This document shows positions 56,600 to 64,000 of a stretch of 64,000 nt of DNA, piece by piece (within the stretch, counting starts at the first letter, position 1; each line of letters begins with the position of its first letter). The notes beneath the pieces were generated by a model. It did no database searches. It was not told the origin of the DNA and saw only the letters and a list, made by a program, of their open reading frames with translations. The position numbers and the translations under genes were made by a program. The stretch spans positions 1-64,000 of the forward strand of contig NZ_JASKLS010000022.1 of the NCBI RefSeq assembly GCF_030124375.1, read 5' to 3'. The stretch comes from Sinorhizobium sp. 6-70. Its GTDB lineage: Bacteria; Pseudomonadota; Alphaproteobacteria; Rhizobiales; Rhizobiaceae.

Positions 56600-57433
56600 T
56601 CAGCCTTTGACCGCGCCGGCCGTGAGGCCCTGGACGAGATAGCGTTGAATGAACAGGAAGAAGAGGCAGGCCGGGATCAAAGCCAGCACGCCAGCCGCCA
56701 TCATCTGCCCGAAATCGACCGAAAACTTCGACACGAAGGACAAGAGCCCGACCGGGAAGGTCGCCTGCTCGTTGCCCGAGATCAGCATCAGCGAGAACAA
56801 TAGTTCGCTCCAAGCGGCGGTGAAGACGAAACCTAGGGTGGCGGCGATGCCGGGCAGCGTCAGCGGCAGGATGATCTGGCGGAAGGCGACGAACTGCGTG
56901 GCGCCGTCGATCATCGCTGCTTCTTCCAGATCCTTCGGAATGCCGTCGAAGAAGGACTGCATCAGGAAGGTGGCGAAGGGCACGTTGAACGCCGTGTAGA
57001 CGATGACGAGGCCGGTCAAACTGTTGGTGAGCCCCAGCGGCGAGAGGATCTTGAAGATCGGCGCGACCAGCATCACCAGCGGGAACATCTGGGTGAGCAG
57101 CATCAAGGTCACCAGCCAATACTTGGCCCGGAAGTTGAAACGCGAGAGCGCGTAGCCGGAGAGTGAAGAAAGGATCGTCACGATCACCGCGGTCGAGCCT
57201 GAGACGATGAGGCTGTTGCGGAAGAAGACCGGAAAAGAACTGTGCCGGAGCACGAAGTCGAAATGCTCGAAACTCGCCCGTGACGGCCAGAGCCGCACAC
57301 CCTCGGTGTAGAGCAGATCGTTCGGCGTGACCGCAACCTTGAGCAGCCAGAACAGCGGGAAGAGCGCAAAGGCGATGTAGGCGAGGATCGCCAGGCGGTG
57401 GGCAACTGTGAGGAAGGCTGATTTGGCGCGCAT
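56600..57433 (-). CDS. CUT1 ABC transporter permease (MalG type)
   Basis: This 277-residue permease has six helices and the EAA coupling segment in DLEEAAMIDGATQFVAFRQI. The ATG at 57433 is chosen because the upstream continuation of the frame overlaps the MalF-type gene. It pairs with the permease at 57439, 5 bases away, and the ATPase 14 bases downstream. Confidence 0.92.
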   Translation of the reverse strand: MRAKSAFLTVAHRLAILAYIAFALFPLFWLLKVAVTPNDLLYTEGVRLWPSRASFEHFDFVLRHSSFPVFFRNSLIVSGSTAVIVTILSSLSGYALSRFNFRAKYWLVTLMLLTQMFPLVMLVAPIFKILSPLGLTNSLTGLVIVYTAFNVPFATFLMQSFFDGIPKDLEEAAMIDGATQFVAFRQIILPLTLPGIAATLGFVFTAAWSELLFSLMLISGNEQATFPVGLLSFVSKFSVDFGQMMAAGVLALIPACLFFLFIQRYLVQGLTAGAVKG

Positions 57434-57438
57434 TGGTG

Positions 57439-58374
57439 TCAATCCTTGCTCAGGAGCCACTGTCTCAGGATGACGATCAGCAGCGAATAGGCGAGGAGCA
57501 GCGCCAGGAGCACCAGCGCAATCGCCGAGGCGTAGCCGAAATCGAGCCGTTTGAAGGCCTGGGTAAAGATGTAGCTCGCGACGATCTGCGTCCGGTCGGC
57601 CGGTCCGCCATTGGTCATGACGATGATGAGGTCGGCGAAATTCGAGATCCAGACCGTGCGCAGGAGAATGGTGATCGCGATCGTCGGAGCAAGGAAGGGA
57701 AGGGTGATCGAAAGGAAGCGCTGGACCGGCCCCGCCCCGTCGATGCTCGCGGCCTCGTAAAGATCGCGCGGGATCGCCTGCAGCGCGGCAAGGAGCGTGA
57801 TCGCGAAGAATGGGATACCCCACCAGATATTGGCAACGATCGGCCCCCACATGGCAAGCTGCGGATCGGACAGGATATTGGCCGGCTGGTTCATGAGCCC
57901 GAGCCCGTAGAGCCAATGCGGCAGCGGACCGACGACGGGATTGAAGAGCCATGCCCAGTTGAGACCGGCGAGGAAGCTCGGGACGGCCCAGGGCAGGAAG
58001 ACCAGCGCTTGGGCGATCGCGCGGCCGGGAAAGGGTTTGTCGAGCAGGAGGGCGAGTATGAGGCCGAAGCTGAACTGCAGCAGCACGGAAGCGCCGGTCC
58101 ACCAGAGCGTATTGCGGAGCGCGCGGAAAAACGCCTGGTCCTCAGACAGTGCCCTGAAGTGATCGAGGCCGACGAAGGCACCGGAGAAGGGGTTGAGCAG
58201 TTGTATGTCCCGGAAGGCATACGAAACGCCGAGCACCAGCGGCACAAGCATGACCGCGACGATCAGGATCAGCGCCGGCGCACTGTAAAGATAGGGTGCG
58301 GAGGCATTGGCGATGCGTTTCATCAGCGGTGGACGAATTGCAGGCAGGCCGTTATGGCGTGCGGCATAGGCCAT
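57439..58374 (-). CDS. CUT1 ABC transporter permease (MalF type)
   Basis: This 311-residue permease has six helices. The EAA coupling segment is DLYEAASIDGAGPVQRFLSI. The start MAYAARHNGLPAIRPP gives a cytoplasmic tail of about 28 residues before the first helix. It forms the heterodimeric pore with the MalG-type protein. It is separated from the binding-protein gene by a strong hairpin. Confidence 0.92.
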   Translation of the reverse strand: MAYAARHNGLPAIRPPLMKRIANASAPYLYSAPALILIVAVMLVPLVLGVSYAFRDIQLLNPFSGAFVGLDHFRALSEDQAFFRALRNTLWWTGASVLLQFSFGLILALLLDKPFPGRAIAQALVFLPWAVPSFLAGLNWAWLFNPVVGPLPHWLYGLGLMNQPANILSDPQLAMWGPIVANIWWGIPFFAITLLAALQAIPRDLYEAASIDGAGPVQRFLSITLPFLAPTIAITILLRTVWISNFADLIIVMTNGGPADRTQIVASYIFTQAFKRLDFGYASAIALVLLALLLAYSLLIVILRQWLLSKD

Positions 58375-58438
58375 CGTTCGAAGTTTCCCCTTTTGACCGC
58401 CGTTATCGATCGGCGCCTTCTTGTCGTTTGGTTTGAAG

Positions 58439-58467
58439 ACCGGCGGCGGCCGGGAGCCGCCGCCGGT
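58439..58467 (-). terminator. Intercistronic hairpin after the binding-protein gene
   Basis: CCGGCGGCGGC (58440-58450) pairs exactly with GCCGCCGCCGG (58456-58466) around a 5-base loop; A58439-T58467 adds one pair. It lies 7 bases after the binding-protein stop without a T run. It probably stabilises the upstream message and lowers permease expression. Confidence 0.75.
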
Positions 58468-58473
58468 GCCATC

Positions 58474-59736
58474 TTACTTCTTGTTCGCCAGGTACTTCTG
58501 TTGCGCCTTGGTCAGGTAATCGGCCCACTGGTTGGCGAGCTCTTCCGGCGTGATGTCGCCGAGCAGTGCTTCCTGGGTGGTCTTGATCGCCAGAGAATCC
58601 TTGAAGAAGGCGAATTCTTCGAGATAGGTCGGCATGACTGTCAGCACGACATCCTTGTCGGCGAGCTCATCGAACCAGCCCTTGAATTGCGGGCTCGCAT
58701 AGAAGGGGTCCTTCTCGGCCGACTTGTGGACCGGCAGCGCGCCGGTGCGCTTGTTCCACTCGATGTTGCCTTCCGGACCTTCGAGTGTCTCGATGAGCTT
58801 CCAGGAGAGATCCTTGTTCTGGCTTGCGGAAAGCATCGACCAGCCGGCAAAGCCGATTGTGGTGAACGCCTTGCCGCTCGGGCCCTTCGGCATGGTGGTG
58901 ACGCCGAAATCGTCAGGCTTCATGCGCTGGGCAATCGCGATCAGCGCATCCGGGTCCTGGTCGAGGAAGGCGCAGGTGCCGCTATAGAAGCCGGCGACGA
59001 TTTCGTTGAAGCCCCAGTTGACGCTGTCCTTCGGCGCGAGCCCCTTCTTGTAGAGGTCGATGACCCAGGTCAGGCCCTTCACCCAGCCTTCGCTGTTCAT
59101 CGTCGACGTGCCGTCTTCATTGAAGAACTTGTTGTCGCCGGCCATGGTGGCGCCGAACATCACCCAGCCGTTGAGGCCGCCTGGCCCGCCGCGCAGGCAG
59201 TAGCCGGATTTTCCCGGCAACCTGGAAACCGCCTCGGACGCCTTGACGAAGTCGTCCATCGTCTTCGGCGGTTCGGCAACGCCGGCCTCGGAGAGCAGCT
59301 TCTTGTTGTAGAACATCGCGCGGAGATAGAAGCCGTAGGGCAGCATGTAGGCAGTGTCGTTGACATCGCGGCCGAGCTCGAGCGCGCGCTCCGTCAGGCC
59401 GGGGGTGTGCTCCCACTTTTCGAGGTAGGGCTCGAGGCTTTCGAGCATGCCGTTGTTGGCGTAAAGCGAGAGCCAGGTGTCCGGCATTTCCATGACGTCC
59501 GGCACTTCGCCGGCCGAGACCATGGTCGCGAATTTCTGGAAGGCTTCGCCCCAGGGTAACGAGATGATCTCGACGGTGGTGCCGGGGTTTGCCGCCTCGA
59601 ACTTGGCGACGATCGATTTCAGCGTCTCGGTGCGCTCGGGGCTGGTGATGACCTCGACGAGTTTCAGCTTGGTGTCGGCGAGTGCGCTGCCGGCCATCAG
59701 CGTCGCAAGCAGCGTAGCGGTAATCAGTTTCCTCAT
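58474..59736 (-). CDS. CUT1 ABC transporter substrate-binding protein
   Basis: This 420-residue family 1 extracellular binding protein has a signal peptide (LITATLLATLMAGSALA) and typical blocks such as IVAKFEAANPGTTVEIISLP, GEVPDVMEMPDTWLSLYANN and WKLIETLEGPEGNIEWN. The family normally binds sugars or glycerol phosphates. Here the gene is preceded by a Cys/Met-metabolism PLP enzyme and a GntR/FCD regulator in the same orientation, so the ligand may be a sugar-amino or sulfur-containing compound. This is inference. Confidence 0.9.
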   Translation of the reverse strand: MRKLITATLLATLMAGSALADTKLKLVEVITSPERTETLKSIVAKFEAANPGTTVEIISLPWGEAFQKFATMVSAGEVPDVMEMPDTWLSLYANNGMLESLEPYLEKWEHTPGLTERALELGRDVNDTAYMLPYGFYLRAMFYNKKLLSEAGVAEPPKTMDDFVKASEAVSRLPGKSGYCLRGGPGGLNGWVMFGATMAGDNKFFNEDGTSTMNSEGWVKGLTWVIDLYKKGLAPKDSVNWGFNEIVAGFYSGTCAFLDQDPDALIAIAQRMKPDDFGVTTMPKGPSGKAFTTIGFAGWSMLSASQNKDLSWKLIETLEGPEGNIEWNKRTGALPVHKSAEKDPFYASPQFKGWFDELADKDVVLTVMPTYLEEFAFFKDSLAIKTTQEALLGDITPEELANQWADYLTKAQQKYLANKK

Positions 59737-59779
59737 TTTCAGTTCCCCTTTTCTTAGGTGTTCGGGTGTTACCGTGTCG

Positions 59780-60952
59780 TCAGCCTAGCGAAGCGACGGC
59801 GATCGCCGCTTCGAGATCGCTCCAGAGGGCCTCCGTTCCCTCCAGGCCGACATGGAGCCGTACCGACCGCGGAGAAATGCCGAAGGCGGCCGCGGAATTG
59901 GGCTGGGCTTTCTGCGCCAGAACGACTTCGCCCGGCACGATGAGGCTTTCGTGGCCGCCCCAGGAAACGCCGAGCTTGAACAATTCGAGCTGATCGGCGA
60001 AACGGCGCACGTCGACGCCCTCGCGGAAAATGAACGAGAACAGGCCGGACGTTCCGGAAAGACCGGGCGGCAGATGATTGCCGAGGCCAGGATGGCAAAC
60101 CGTTTCGACCAGCGGATGGCTCTGCAGGCGCTGCGCGACGGCGAGTGCCGAGCGTTCGTGCGCCTTCATCCGGATCGGCAGCGTGCGAAGCCCGCGGATC
60201 AAGAGCCAGGCATCGAACGGTGAAAGCTTGCCGCCGAGATAGGGATAGGCCTCCGAGCGGATGCGGCCGATCAAATCCTTCGAGCCGGCAACGACGCCGG
60301 CGACGACATCGCTGTGGCCGCCGAGATATTTCGAGGCCGAGTGGATGACGAGATCGACGCCGAGCGCGATCGGCTGCTGGAACACCGGGCTCGCCCAGCT
60401 GTTATCGATCGCGGTGATCACGCCCTCAGCCTTTGCGAGCGCCGCAAGGGCGGCAACGTCGTGCGTGTCCATGACCCAGCTCGTCGGACTTTCCATGTAA
60501 AAGAGCTTGGCGCCGGGGAGCGCCTTTGCCACGGCTTCCTCGTCGCGTCCGTCGACATAGGTTACTTCGACGCGCATGCGCTTCAGGTGCGTGCCGAACA
60601 GCCGGAAGGCGTCGGGATAAACATGCTTGACCGCGACGATGCGGTCGCCCGGCTCGACGAAGGAAAGAACGGTCGACGAGATCGCCGACATGCCGCTCGC
60701 GAATCCGATCGCATCCTCGGCACCTTCGAGCTTCGCCAGCATCTCCTCGAACATTCGGACGGTCGGGTTGAGGCCGCGGGTATAGATCGGCCGCACGCGC
60801 TCGCCCCGGTAGGAGGCGACCATGTCGTCATAGTCCTTGAAGGTGAACAGCGACGTCTGGACGATCGGTGGCACGACGGCATCGAAGGCATTGCCTTCGT
60901 CATGCGCGACGATGAGGGATGCTGCATCGAACGGATCGAAGCCGTTGGTCAT
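59780..60952 (-). CDS. PLP-dependent Cys/Met metabolism enzyme (C-S lyase family)
   Basis: This 390-residue member of the cystathionine gamma-synthase/beta-lyase family (fold type I) has the PLP lysine in VIHSASKYLGGHSD, the cofactor-stacking segment FASGMSAISSTVLSF and the YTRGLNPTVRMFEEMLAKLE block with the tyrosine-arginine pair that contacts the neighbouring subunit's PLP. It closely resembles catabolic cystathionine beta-lyase-like proteins. Its gene overlaps the GntR gene stop by four bases and lies 43 bases before the ABC binding-protein gene, so it is part of a transport-catabolic operon. The true substrate, sulfur-containing or not, is unknown. Confidence 0.88.
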   Translation of the reverse strand: MTNGFDPFDAASLIVAHDEGNAFDAVVPPIVQTSLFTFKDYDDMVASYRGERVRPIYTRGLNPTVRMFEEMLAKLEGAEDAIGFASGMSAISSTVLSFVEPGDRIVAVKHVYPDAFRLFGTHLKRMRVEVTYVDGRDEEAVAKALPGAKLFYMESPTSWVMDTHDVAALAALAKAEGVITAIDNSWASPVFQQPIALGVDLVIHSASKYLGGHSDVVAGVVAGSKDLIGRIRSEAYPYLGGKLSPFDAWLLIRGLRTLPIRMKAHERSALAVAQRLQSHPLVETVCHPGLGNHLPPGLSGTSGLFSFIFREGVDVRRFADQLELFKLGVSWGGHESLIVPGEVVLAQKAQPNSAAAFGISPRSVRLHVGLEGTEALWSDLEAAIAVASLG

Positions 60953-61665
60953 TTGGACATTTCCTTGATGTCTTCCTCGACGATGGCGAGGATCTTCAGT
61001 GTTTCTTCGCGCGCAGCGTTGGTGTCCTGCGCTGCGATGGCGTTGAAAAGCGTGCGGTGGAACGGAAAGGACCGCCGGGCAAAATCCGGCCGGTCGAAAG
61101 GCTTCTCCCAGAATTGTTCGAACGCCTCGCGCATCTGTTCGAGAAGCTGGCGGAAGAGCGGGTTGTGCGTGGCGTCGTAGATCGCCAGGTGGAAGGCCAG
61201 GTCTTCCGGACCGGATGTGCCCTTGGCGAGATGCACGCGTTCCATTTCGTCAAGCTTTGTCTCGATGTTGACGAGGTCCAAATCGGTGCGGCGGCGCGCG
61301 GCGACCATGCCGGCCTCGACCTCGATGCCGCGCCGGACTTCGAGCGTCTGCAGAAGTGCGTCGCGCAGGTGTTCTGTATCGAGCGCCAGCGGCATGTGGA
61401 TCGTCGCGCCGGAAATGGCACGCAGCAGATAGGTGCCGCTGCCTTTGCGCGCCTCCATGACGCCGAGCGCCTGGAAATGGCTGAGGACCTCGCGGACCGT
61501 GGAGCGCCCGACGGCGAGCGCCGCCATCAGCTCACGCTCGGCCGGCAGCCGATCGCCCGGCTTCAGGCCGGCATGCTGGATGTAGTCGGCAAGTGCGGCA
61601 ATGACCTGTTGCACCCGGTCGACGGGGGGCAGTGGAACAAGCGTTGCCTTTTCTTGCTGAGGCAT
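60949..61665 (-). CDS. GntR family regulator, FadR/FCD subgroup
   Basis: This 238-residue regulator has a winged helix-turn-helix (about 15-78, LPAERELMAALAVGRSTVRE) and an all-helical FCD effector domain (about 95-225) with the metal-binding Asp/His pattern in DLAFHLAIYDATHNPL and FHRTLFNAI. It heads the operon and overlaps the PLP gene. A near-match to the FadR-type consensus lies 24 bases upstream of its start, consistent with self-repression and with control of the whole operon. The ligand is probably the transported compound. Confidence 0.92.
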   Translation of the reverse strand: MPQQEKATLVPLPPVDRVQQVIAALADYIQHAGLKPGDRLPAERELMAALAVGRSTVREVLSHFQALGVMEARKGSGTYLLRAISGATIHMPLALDTEHLRDALLQTLEVRRGIEVEAGMVAARRRTDLDLVNIETKLDEMERVHLAKGTSGPEDLAFHLAIYDATHNPLFRQLLEQMREAFEQFWEKPFDRPDFARRSFPFHRTLFNAIAAQDTNAAREETLKILAIVEEDIKEMSK

Positions 61666-61689
61666 CCGTCTCTCCCCGCGGCGCCAAAT

Positions 61690-61700
61690 TGGTCTGACAT
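61690..61700. promoter_or_regulatory. Candidate FadR-type operator
   Basis: TGGTCTGACAT matches the FadR-subgroup half-site pattern TNGTNNNACNA at all fixed positions but the last. It lies between the GntR start and the divergent small-protein gene, where a self-regulatory site is expected. Confidence 0.45.
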
Positions 61701-61883
61701 CTGAGCAATATGCAGGTGCTAGACGCGGCGGTCAAGCGGCAAACTCGGGTCTTCAGTCAGTGACGCGGAAGCCGGCCGTGGTAGCGGCCTTGTCGGAGCA
61801 CGAGGGAGTCCTCGGTCCCAGGCTGCAGCGATCCCTTGACCGTTCCCGTGATTGGGCGCGATATCGGAGCGAGGAGTTCTACG

Positions 61884-62141
61884 ATGAGATATCGAGCTTT
61901 TGCCGCTCTCGCCCTTGCCGTGACAGTGACCCTATCCGGCTTGTCGGCGGCCGATGCGAATGCGCAGATGCGAACGGGGAAGGGGGAGTATTACAGCGGC
62001 ATCCAGCGCAAGCATTGGCCGGGCTACCTCTTTTTCTGGATCACCGGCCGCGATCGCGAGACTGCCCTTGGTGCGCCCGAAAGGAATGCAGCCGGAGCCA
62101 AGCAGCCGCCGAAGAGCGGCAGGAACTATCCGGCCCAATAG
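61884..62141 (+). CDS. Small secreted protein of unknown function
   Basis: This 85-residue protein has a clear signal peptide (FAALALAVTVTLSGLSA, cleavage near ANAQ) and a mature part of about 55 residues with GKGEYYSGIQRKHWPGYLFF and a proline- and lysine-rich tail. GAGGAG precedes the ATG at 61884, which is preferred over the longer frame to 61836. It is divergent from the GntR operon. I recognise no family; it looks like a small periplasmic protein. Confidence 0.6.
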   Translation: MRYRAFAALALAVTVTLSGLSAADANAQMRTGKGEYYSGIQRKHWPGYLFFWITGRDRETALGAPERNAAGAKQPPKSGRNYPAQ

Positions 62142-62168
62142 CTGCGGCATGATTCCTTATCTCGGAAT

Positions 62169-62216
62169 CGATTTAAGGACAAAATCTTGCAGCCGATTGG
62201 ACGCGCGGCGCTGTAG
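62169..62216 (+). repeat. Shortened RIME-like repeat, copy 5
   Basis: It retains GATTTAAGGACAAAATCTTG and CGCGCGGCGCTGTAG, the two ends of the family, but lacks the middle. The short inverted repeat GATTCC/GGAATC (62151-62169 region) lies just before it and after the small-protein gene. Confidence 0.65.
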
Positions 62217-62279
62217 GCGAAGGACGCCGGTGCCACGTGCCGGCGTCCTCGTCATAGGACAGCGAAAGGACGCTCGCCG

Positions 62280-63383
62280 TCAAACCTTGGCGACATGGAC
62301 CTCGCGCGGCAGTGAGGAGAGGACCTCCGGGCCATCGGCGCGCAGGATCACGATATCCTCAAGCCGAATACCGAAACGACCGGGCAGGTAGATGCCGGGC
62401 TCGATGGAAAACACCATGCCTTCCTCAAGAATCGTTTCCGAGGTTGCGGTGATGTAGGGCGGCTCGTGACCGTCGATGCCCATGCCGTGGCCGGTGCGAT
62501 GCACGAAATATTCGCCATAGCCGGCATCGGTAATCACCTTGCGCGCGGCCGCGTCGACCTCCTTCGCCGCCACCCCGGGGCGGGCGGCCTTCATCGCGGC
62601 TTGCACTGCCTTTTCCACGATCGTGTGGATCTGGCCATAGCCCTCCGGTGCGCGCCCCACGACCGCCATCCGGGTAATATCGCTCGGAAAGCCCTGCTTG
62701 CGGCCGCCGATGTCGATCACCACGGCGTCGCCCTCTTCGATGACGCGGTCGCTGGCCGAATGGTGGGGAAAGGCGCCGTTGCCGCCGGAGCCGACAATCC
62801 AGAACGCCGGCGCTGCGCCTTCCGAGGAAAAGTGCGCGCGGATCTCGACCGCGAGCTCCTTCTCGGTCATGCCGGGACGGACCGCCGAAAAGGCGGCCTG
62901 CATCGCGCGGTCGGCGATCGCTGCATTCATCTTTAGGAGTTCGTATTCGCCGCGGTCCTTGCGCATGCGCAGTGCGCCAAGCGTGCCAGGGGTAAAATCA
63001 CGTGCGGTGTCGTCCGGCAGGTTGTCGAGAAGCAGCAGCGCAAAATCCGCACGCATCGTCTCGTCGAGAACGACGCGGCCGGGCTTTGCAGCCTCCAGTC
63101 CTGTAAGCGCCGCCTTCAGCGCCAGAACGGGACCTTCCGCATCAGACCAATTGTAGAAGTCAATGTCGGTATGCTCGCGCGTGCCTTCGGCATTGAGCGC
63201 CGGCATCAGGAAGGCTTCCCGTTCTGGCGCGATCAGAAGCAGGCAGGGACGCTCGTCCGGATGCGGATGGAAACCCAGCACCCACTCCATGTGTGACCCC
63301 GGCGCGATAGCGATAAGCCCCGTGCCGGTTTCCTTCATTCGAGCGCGCAGCGCGGCGAGCCGCATCGTCGTCTGTTCGTTCAT
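62280..63383 (-). CDS. M24 family Xaa-Pro peptidase
   Basis: This 367-residue pita-bread-fold protein has a creatinase-like N-terminal domain (about 1-130) and an M24 catalytic domain with all five dinuclear-metal ligands: Asp in VVIDIGG, Asp in SDITRM, His in TGHGMGID, Glu in SIEPGIY and Glu in RLEDIV. It probably releases N-terminal residues from X-Pro peptides or acts on a related small amide. It lies downstream of an XRE-cupin regulator in the same orientation, 69 bases away, which may control it. Confidence 0.9.
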   Translation of the reverse strand: MNEQTTMRLAALRARMKETGTGLIAIAPGSHMEWVLGFHPHPDERPCLLLIAPEREAFLMPALNAEGTREHTDIDFYNWSDAEGPVLALKAALTGLEAAKPGRVVLDETMRADFALLLLDNLPDDTARDFTPGTLGALRMRKDRGEYELLKMNAAIADRAMQAAFSAVRPGMTEKELAVEIRAHFSSEGAAPAFWIVGSGGNGAFPHHSASDRVIEEGDAVVIDIGGRKQGFPSDITRMAVVGRAPEGYGQIHTIVEKAVQAAMKAARPGVAAKEVDAAARKVITDAGYGEYFVHRTGHGMGIDGHEPPYITATSETILEEGMVFSIEPGIYLPGRFGIRLEDIVILRADGPEVLSSLPREVHVAKV

Positions 63384-63452
63384 GTCGTTGCGTCCTGTGT
63401 TGATGGTGAGTGAAAATGCTGCTTGCGGGGCGGATATGTGCCGTTGCCTGCA

Positions 63453-64000
63453 TCAGCGTGGCTTGTGTTTTTTCGCTACACCGTGGCGGCTTGCGGCACG
63501 CGTCACCGCTAGGCTGTTGTCCGGGTCGCCGGAAGGCTCGCCATCGCCGAAGACGTCCATCGTGCAGGTATGCAGAATGGTCGTTGGCTTGCTCGTGTGG
63601 TTCCAGGTGGCGTGGATGCGCGTGGATGGGAAATGGGCCGAGTCGCCGGACTCCAGAACGATGCGCTCGCCGTCGATCTCCAGGGTCAGCGAGCCCTCGA
63701 GGATGAAGTAGATCTCCTCGCCTTCGTGCGACATCGGTTCGCTTCGGCGCCCGGGCGGCTCATGAATGATCGTGCTTCGAAGGACATTGCCGGGGAAGGC
63801 GGCGGAAAGGCGTTCGTAGGAGACGTTGCCGTCGCCGTCGCCAAGCGCATAGATCGGACGGTGCGCGCGGCGGGTGACGGGCGAGGCAACCTTCGGCGGC
63901 GTGAACACGGTGCCGACTTCGACTTCCAACGTGCGGCAGACGGCAATCAGCGATGTGAGCGAAGGCACAGTAATGCCGCGCTCGATCTGTGAAATGAAGC
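63453..64000 (-). CDS. XRE-cupin regulator, truncated at the window edge
   Basis: The frame is open to the last base, so the N-terminus lies outside the window. The visible part starts with the recognition end of an XRE helix-turn-helix (FISQIERGITVPSL) and continues into a cupin domain (HEGEEIYFILEGSLTLEIDG, SGDSAHFPSTRIHATWNHT). Proteins of this plan are one-component regulators sensing a small ligand in the cupin. It probably controls the downstream peptidase gene. A GTG at 63968 could suggest a short protein, but the helix-turn-helix residues upstream show it is not the start. Confidence 0.88.
   Translation of the reverse strand, partial: FISQIERGITVPSLTSLIAVCRTLEVEVGTVFTPPKVASPVTRRAHRPIYALGDGDGNVSYERLSAAFPGNVLRSTIIHEPPGRRSEPMSHEGEEIYFILEGSLTLEIDGERIVLESGDSAHFPSTRIHATWNHTSKPTTILHTCTMDVFGDGEPSGDPDNSLAVTRAASRHGVAKKHKPR

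Noticed and set aside
57433..59559. 708-codon plus-strand frame over the CUT1 transporter genes
   Set aside because: It spans two permease/binding-protein genes with recognisable minus-strand products and has no motif of its own.

Overview
The window looks like a high-GC alphaproteobacterial replicon, most likely Ensifer/Sinorhizobium or a close rhizobial relative. The evidence is a PhnW-PhnA-PhnY aminoethylphosphonate pathway whose catalytic residues fall at the numbers I remember for Sinorhizobium meliloti PhnA and PhnY, a coxMNOP-type alternative oxidase operon, many ABC uptake systems for small organic solutes, and several families of rhizobial intergenic palindromic repeats. I found no rRNA, tRNA, CRISPR array, phage module or intact insertion sequence. 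About 50 protein genes cover most of the 64 kb. The assignment rests on reading motifs; no database search was possible.

Layout. (1) 0.4-14.7 kb: phosphonate and alanine block. dadA and alr face a divergent Lrp regulator. A LysR regulator then diverges from a Na/Pi cotransporter gene, followed by phnW, phnA, phnY and a three-gene 2-aminoethylphosphonate (AEP) ABC importer. PhnW makes L-alanine from pyruvate, and Alr plus DadA could turn it back into pyruvate and ammonium, so the block may be a closed AEP mineralisation unit. (2) 15-26.3 kb: an FAD oxidoreductase, a radical SAM protein, a Cdc48/p97-type double AAA ATPase, two divergent GlxA-type AraC regulators and a 991-residue fusion of a phosphoserine-aminotransferase-like domain to a phosphoglycerate-dehydrogenase-like domain. 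(3) 26.4-36.6 kb: an envelope or polysaccharide-modification island with three SGNH hydrolase-like proteins, a hypothetical protein, a NarL-type two-component pair, a long AT-rich spacer, an SxtJ-like membrane protein, a 49-residue DUF5989-like protein and a NodU/CmcH-type carbamoyltransferase.

(4) 36.7-44 kb: a ribitol-type pentitol operon. A LacI regulator diverges from a CUT2 ABC importer, a ribitol-dehydrogenase-like SDR and a D-ribulokinase-like FGGY kinase, with a striking candidate operator between them and repeats inserted inside the operon. (5) 44-50.2 kb: single genes (luciferase-like monooxygenase, class III cyclase, SRPBCC protein, glutathione synthetase, LysE exporter, beta-lactamase-fold hydrolase). 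(6) 50.2-55.3 kb: cytochrome c plus the aa3-type oxidase operon, read leftwards. (7) 55.5-61.7 kb: a leftward operon of a GntR/FCD regulator, a Cys/Met-metabolism PLP enzyme and a CUT1 ABC importer. (8) 61.9-64 kb: a small secreted protein, an M24 peptidase and the truncated end of an XRE-cupin regulator.

The strongest candidates for something under-described are the SGNH/SxtJ/DUF5989/carbamoyltransferase island, the aminotransferase-dehydrogenase fusion beside paired GlxA regulators, the coupling of alanine recycling to AEP breakdown, and the bacterial Cdc48.
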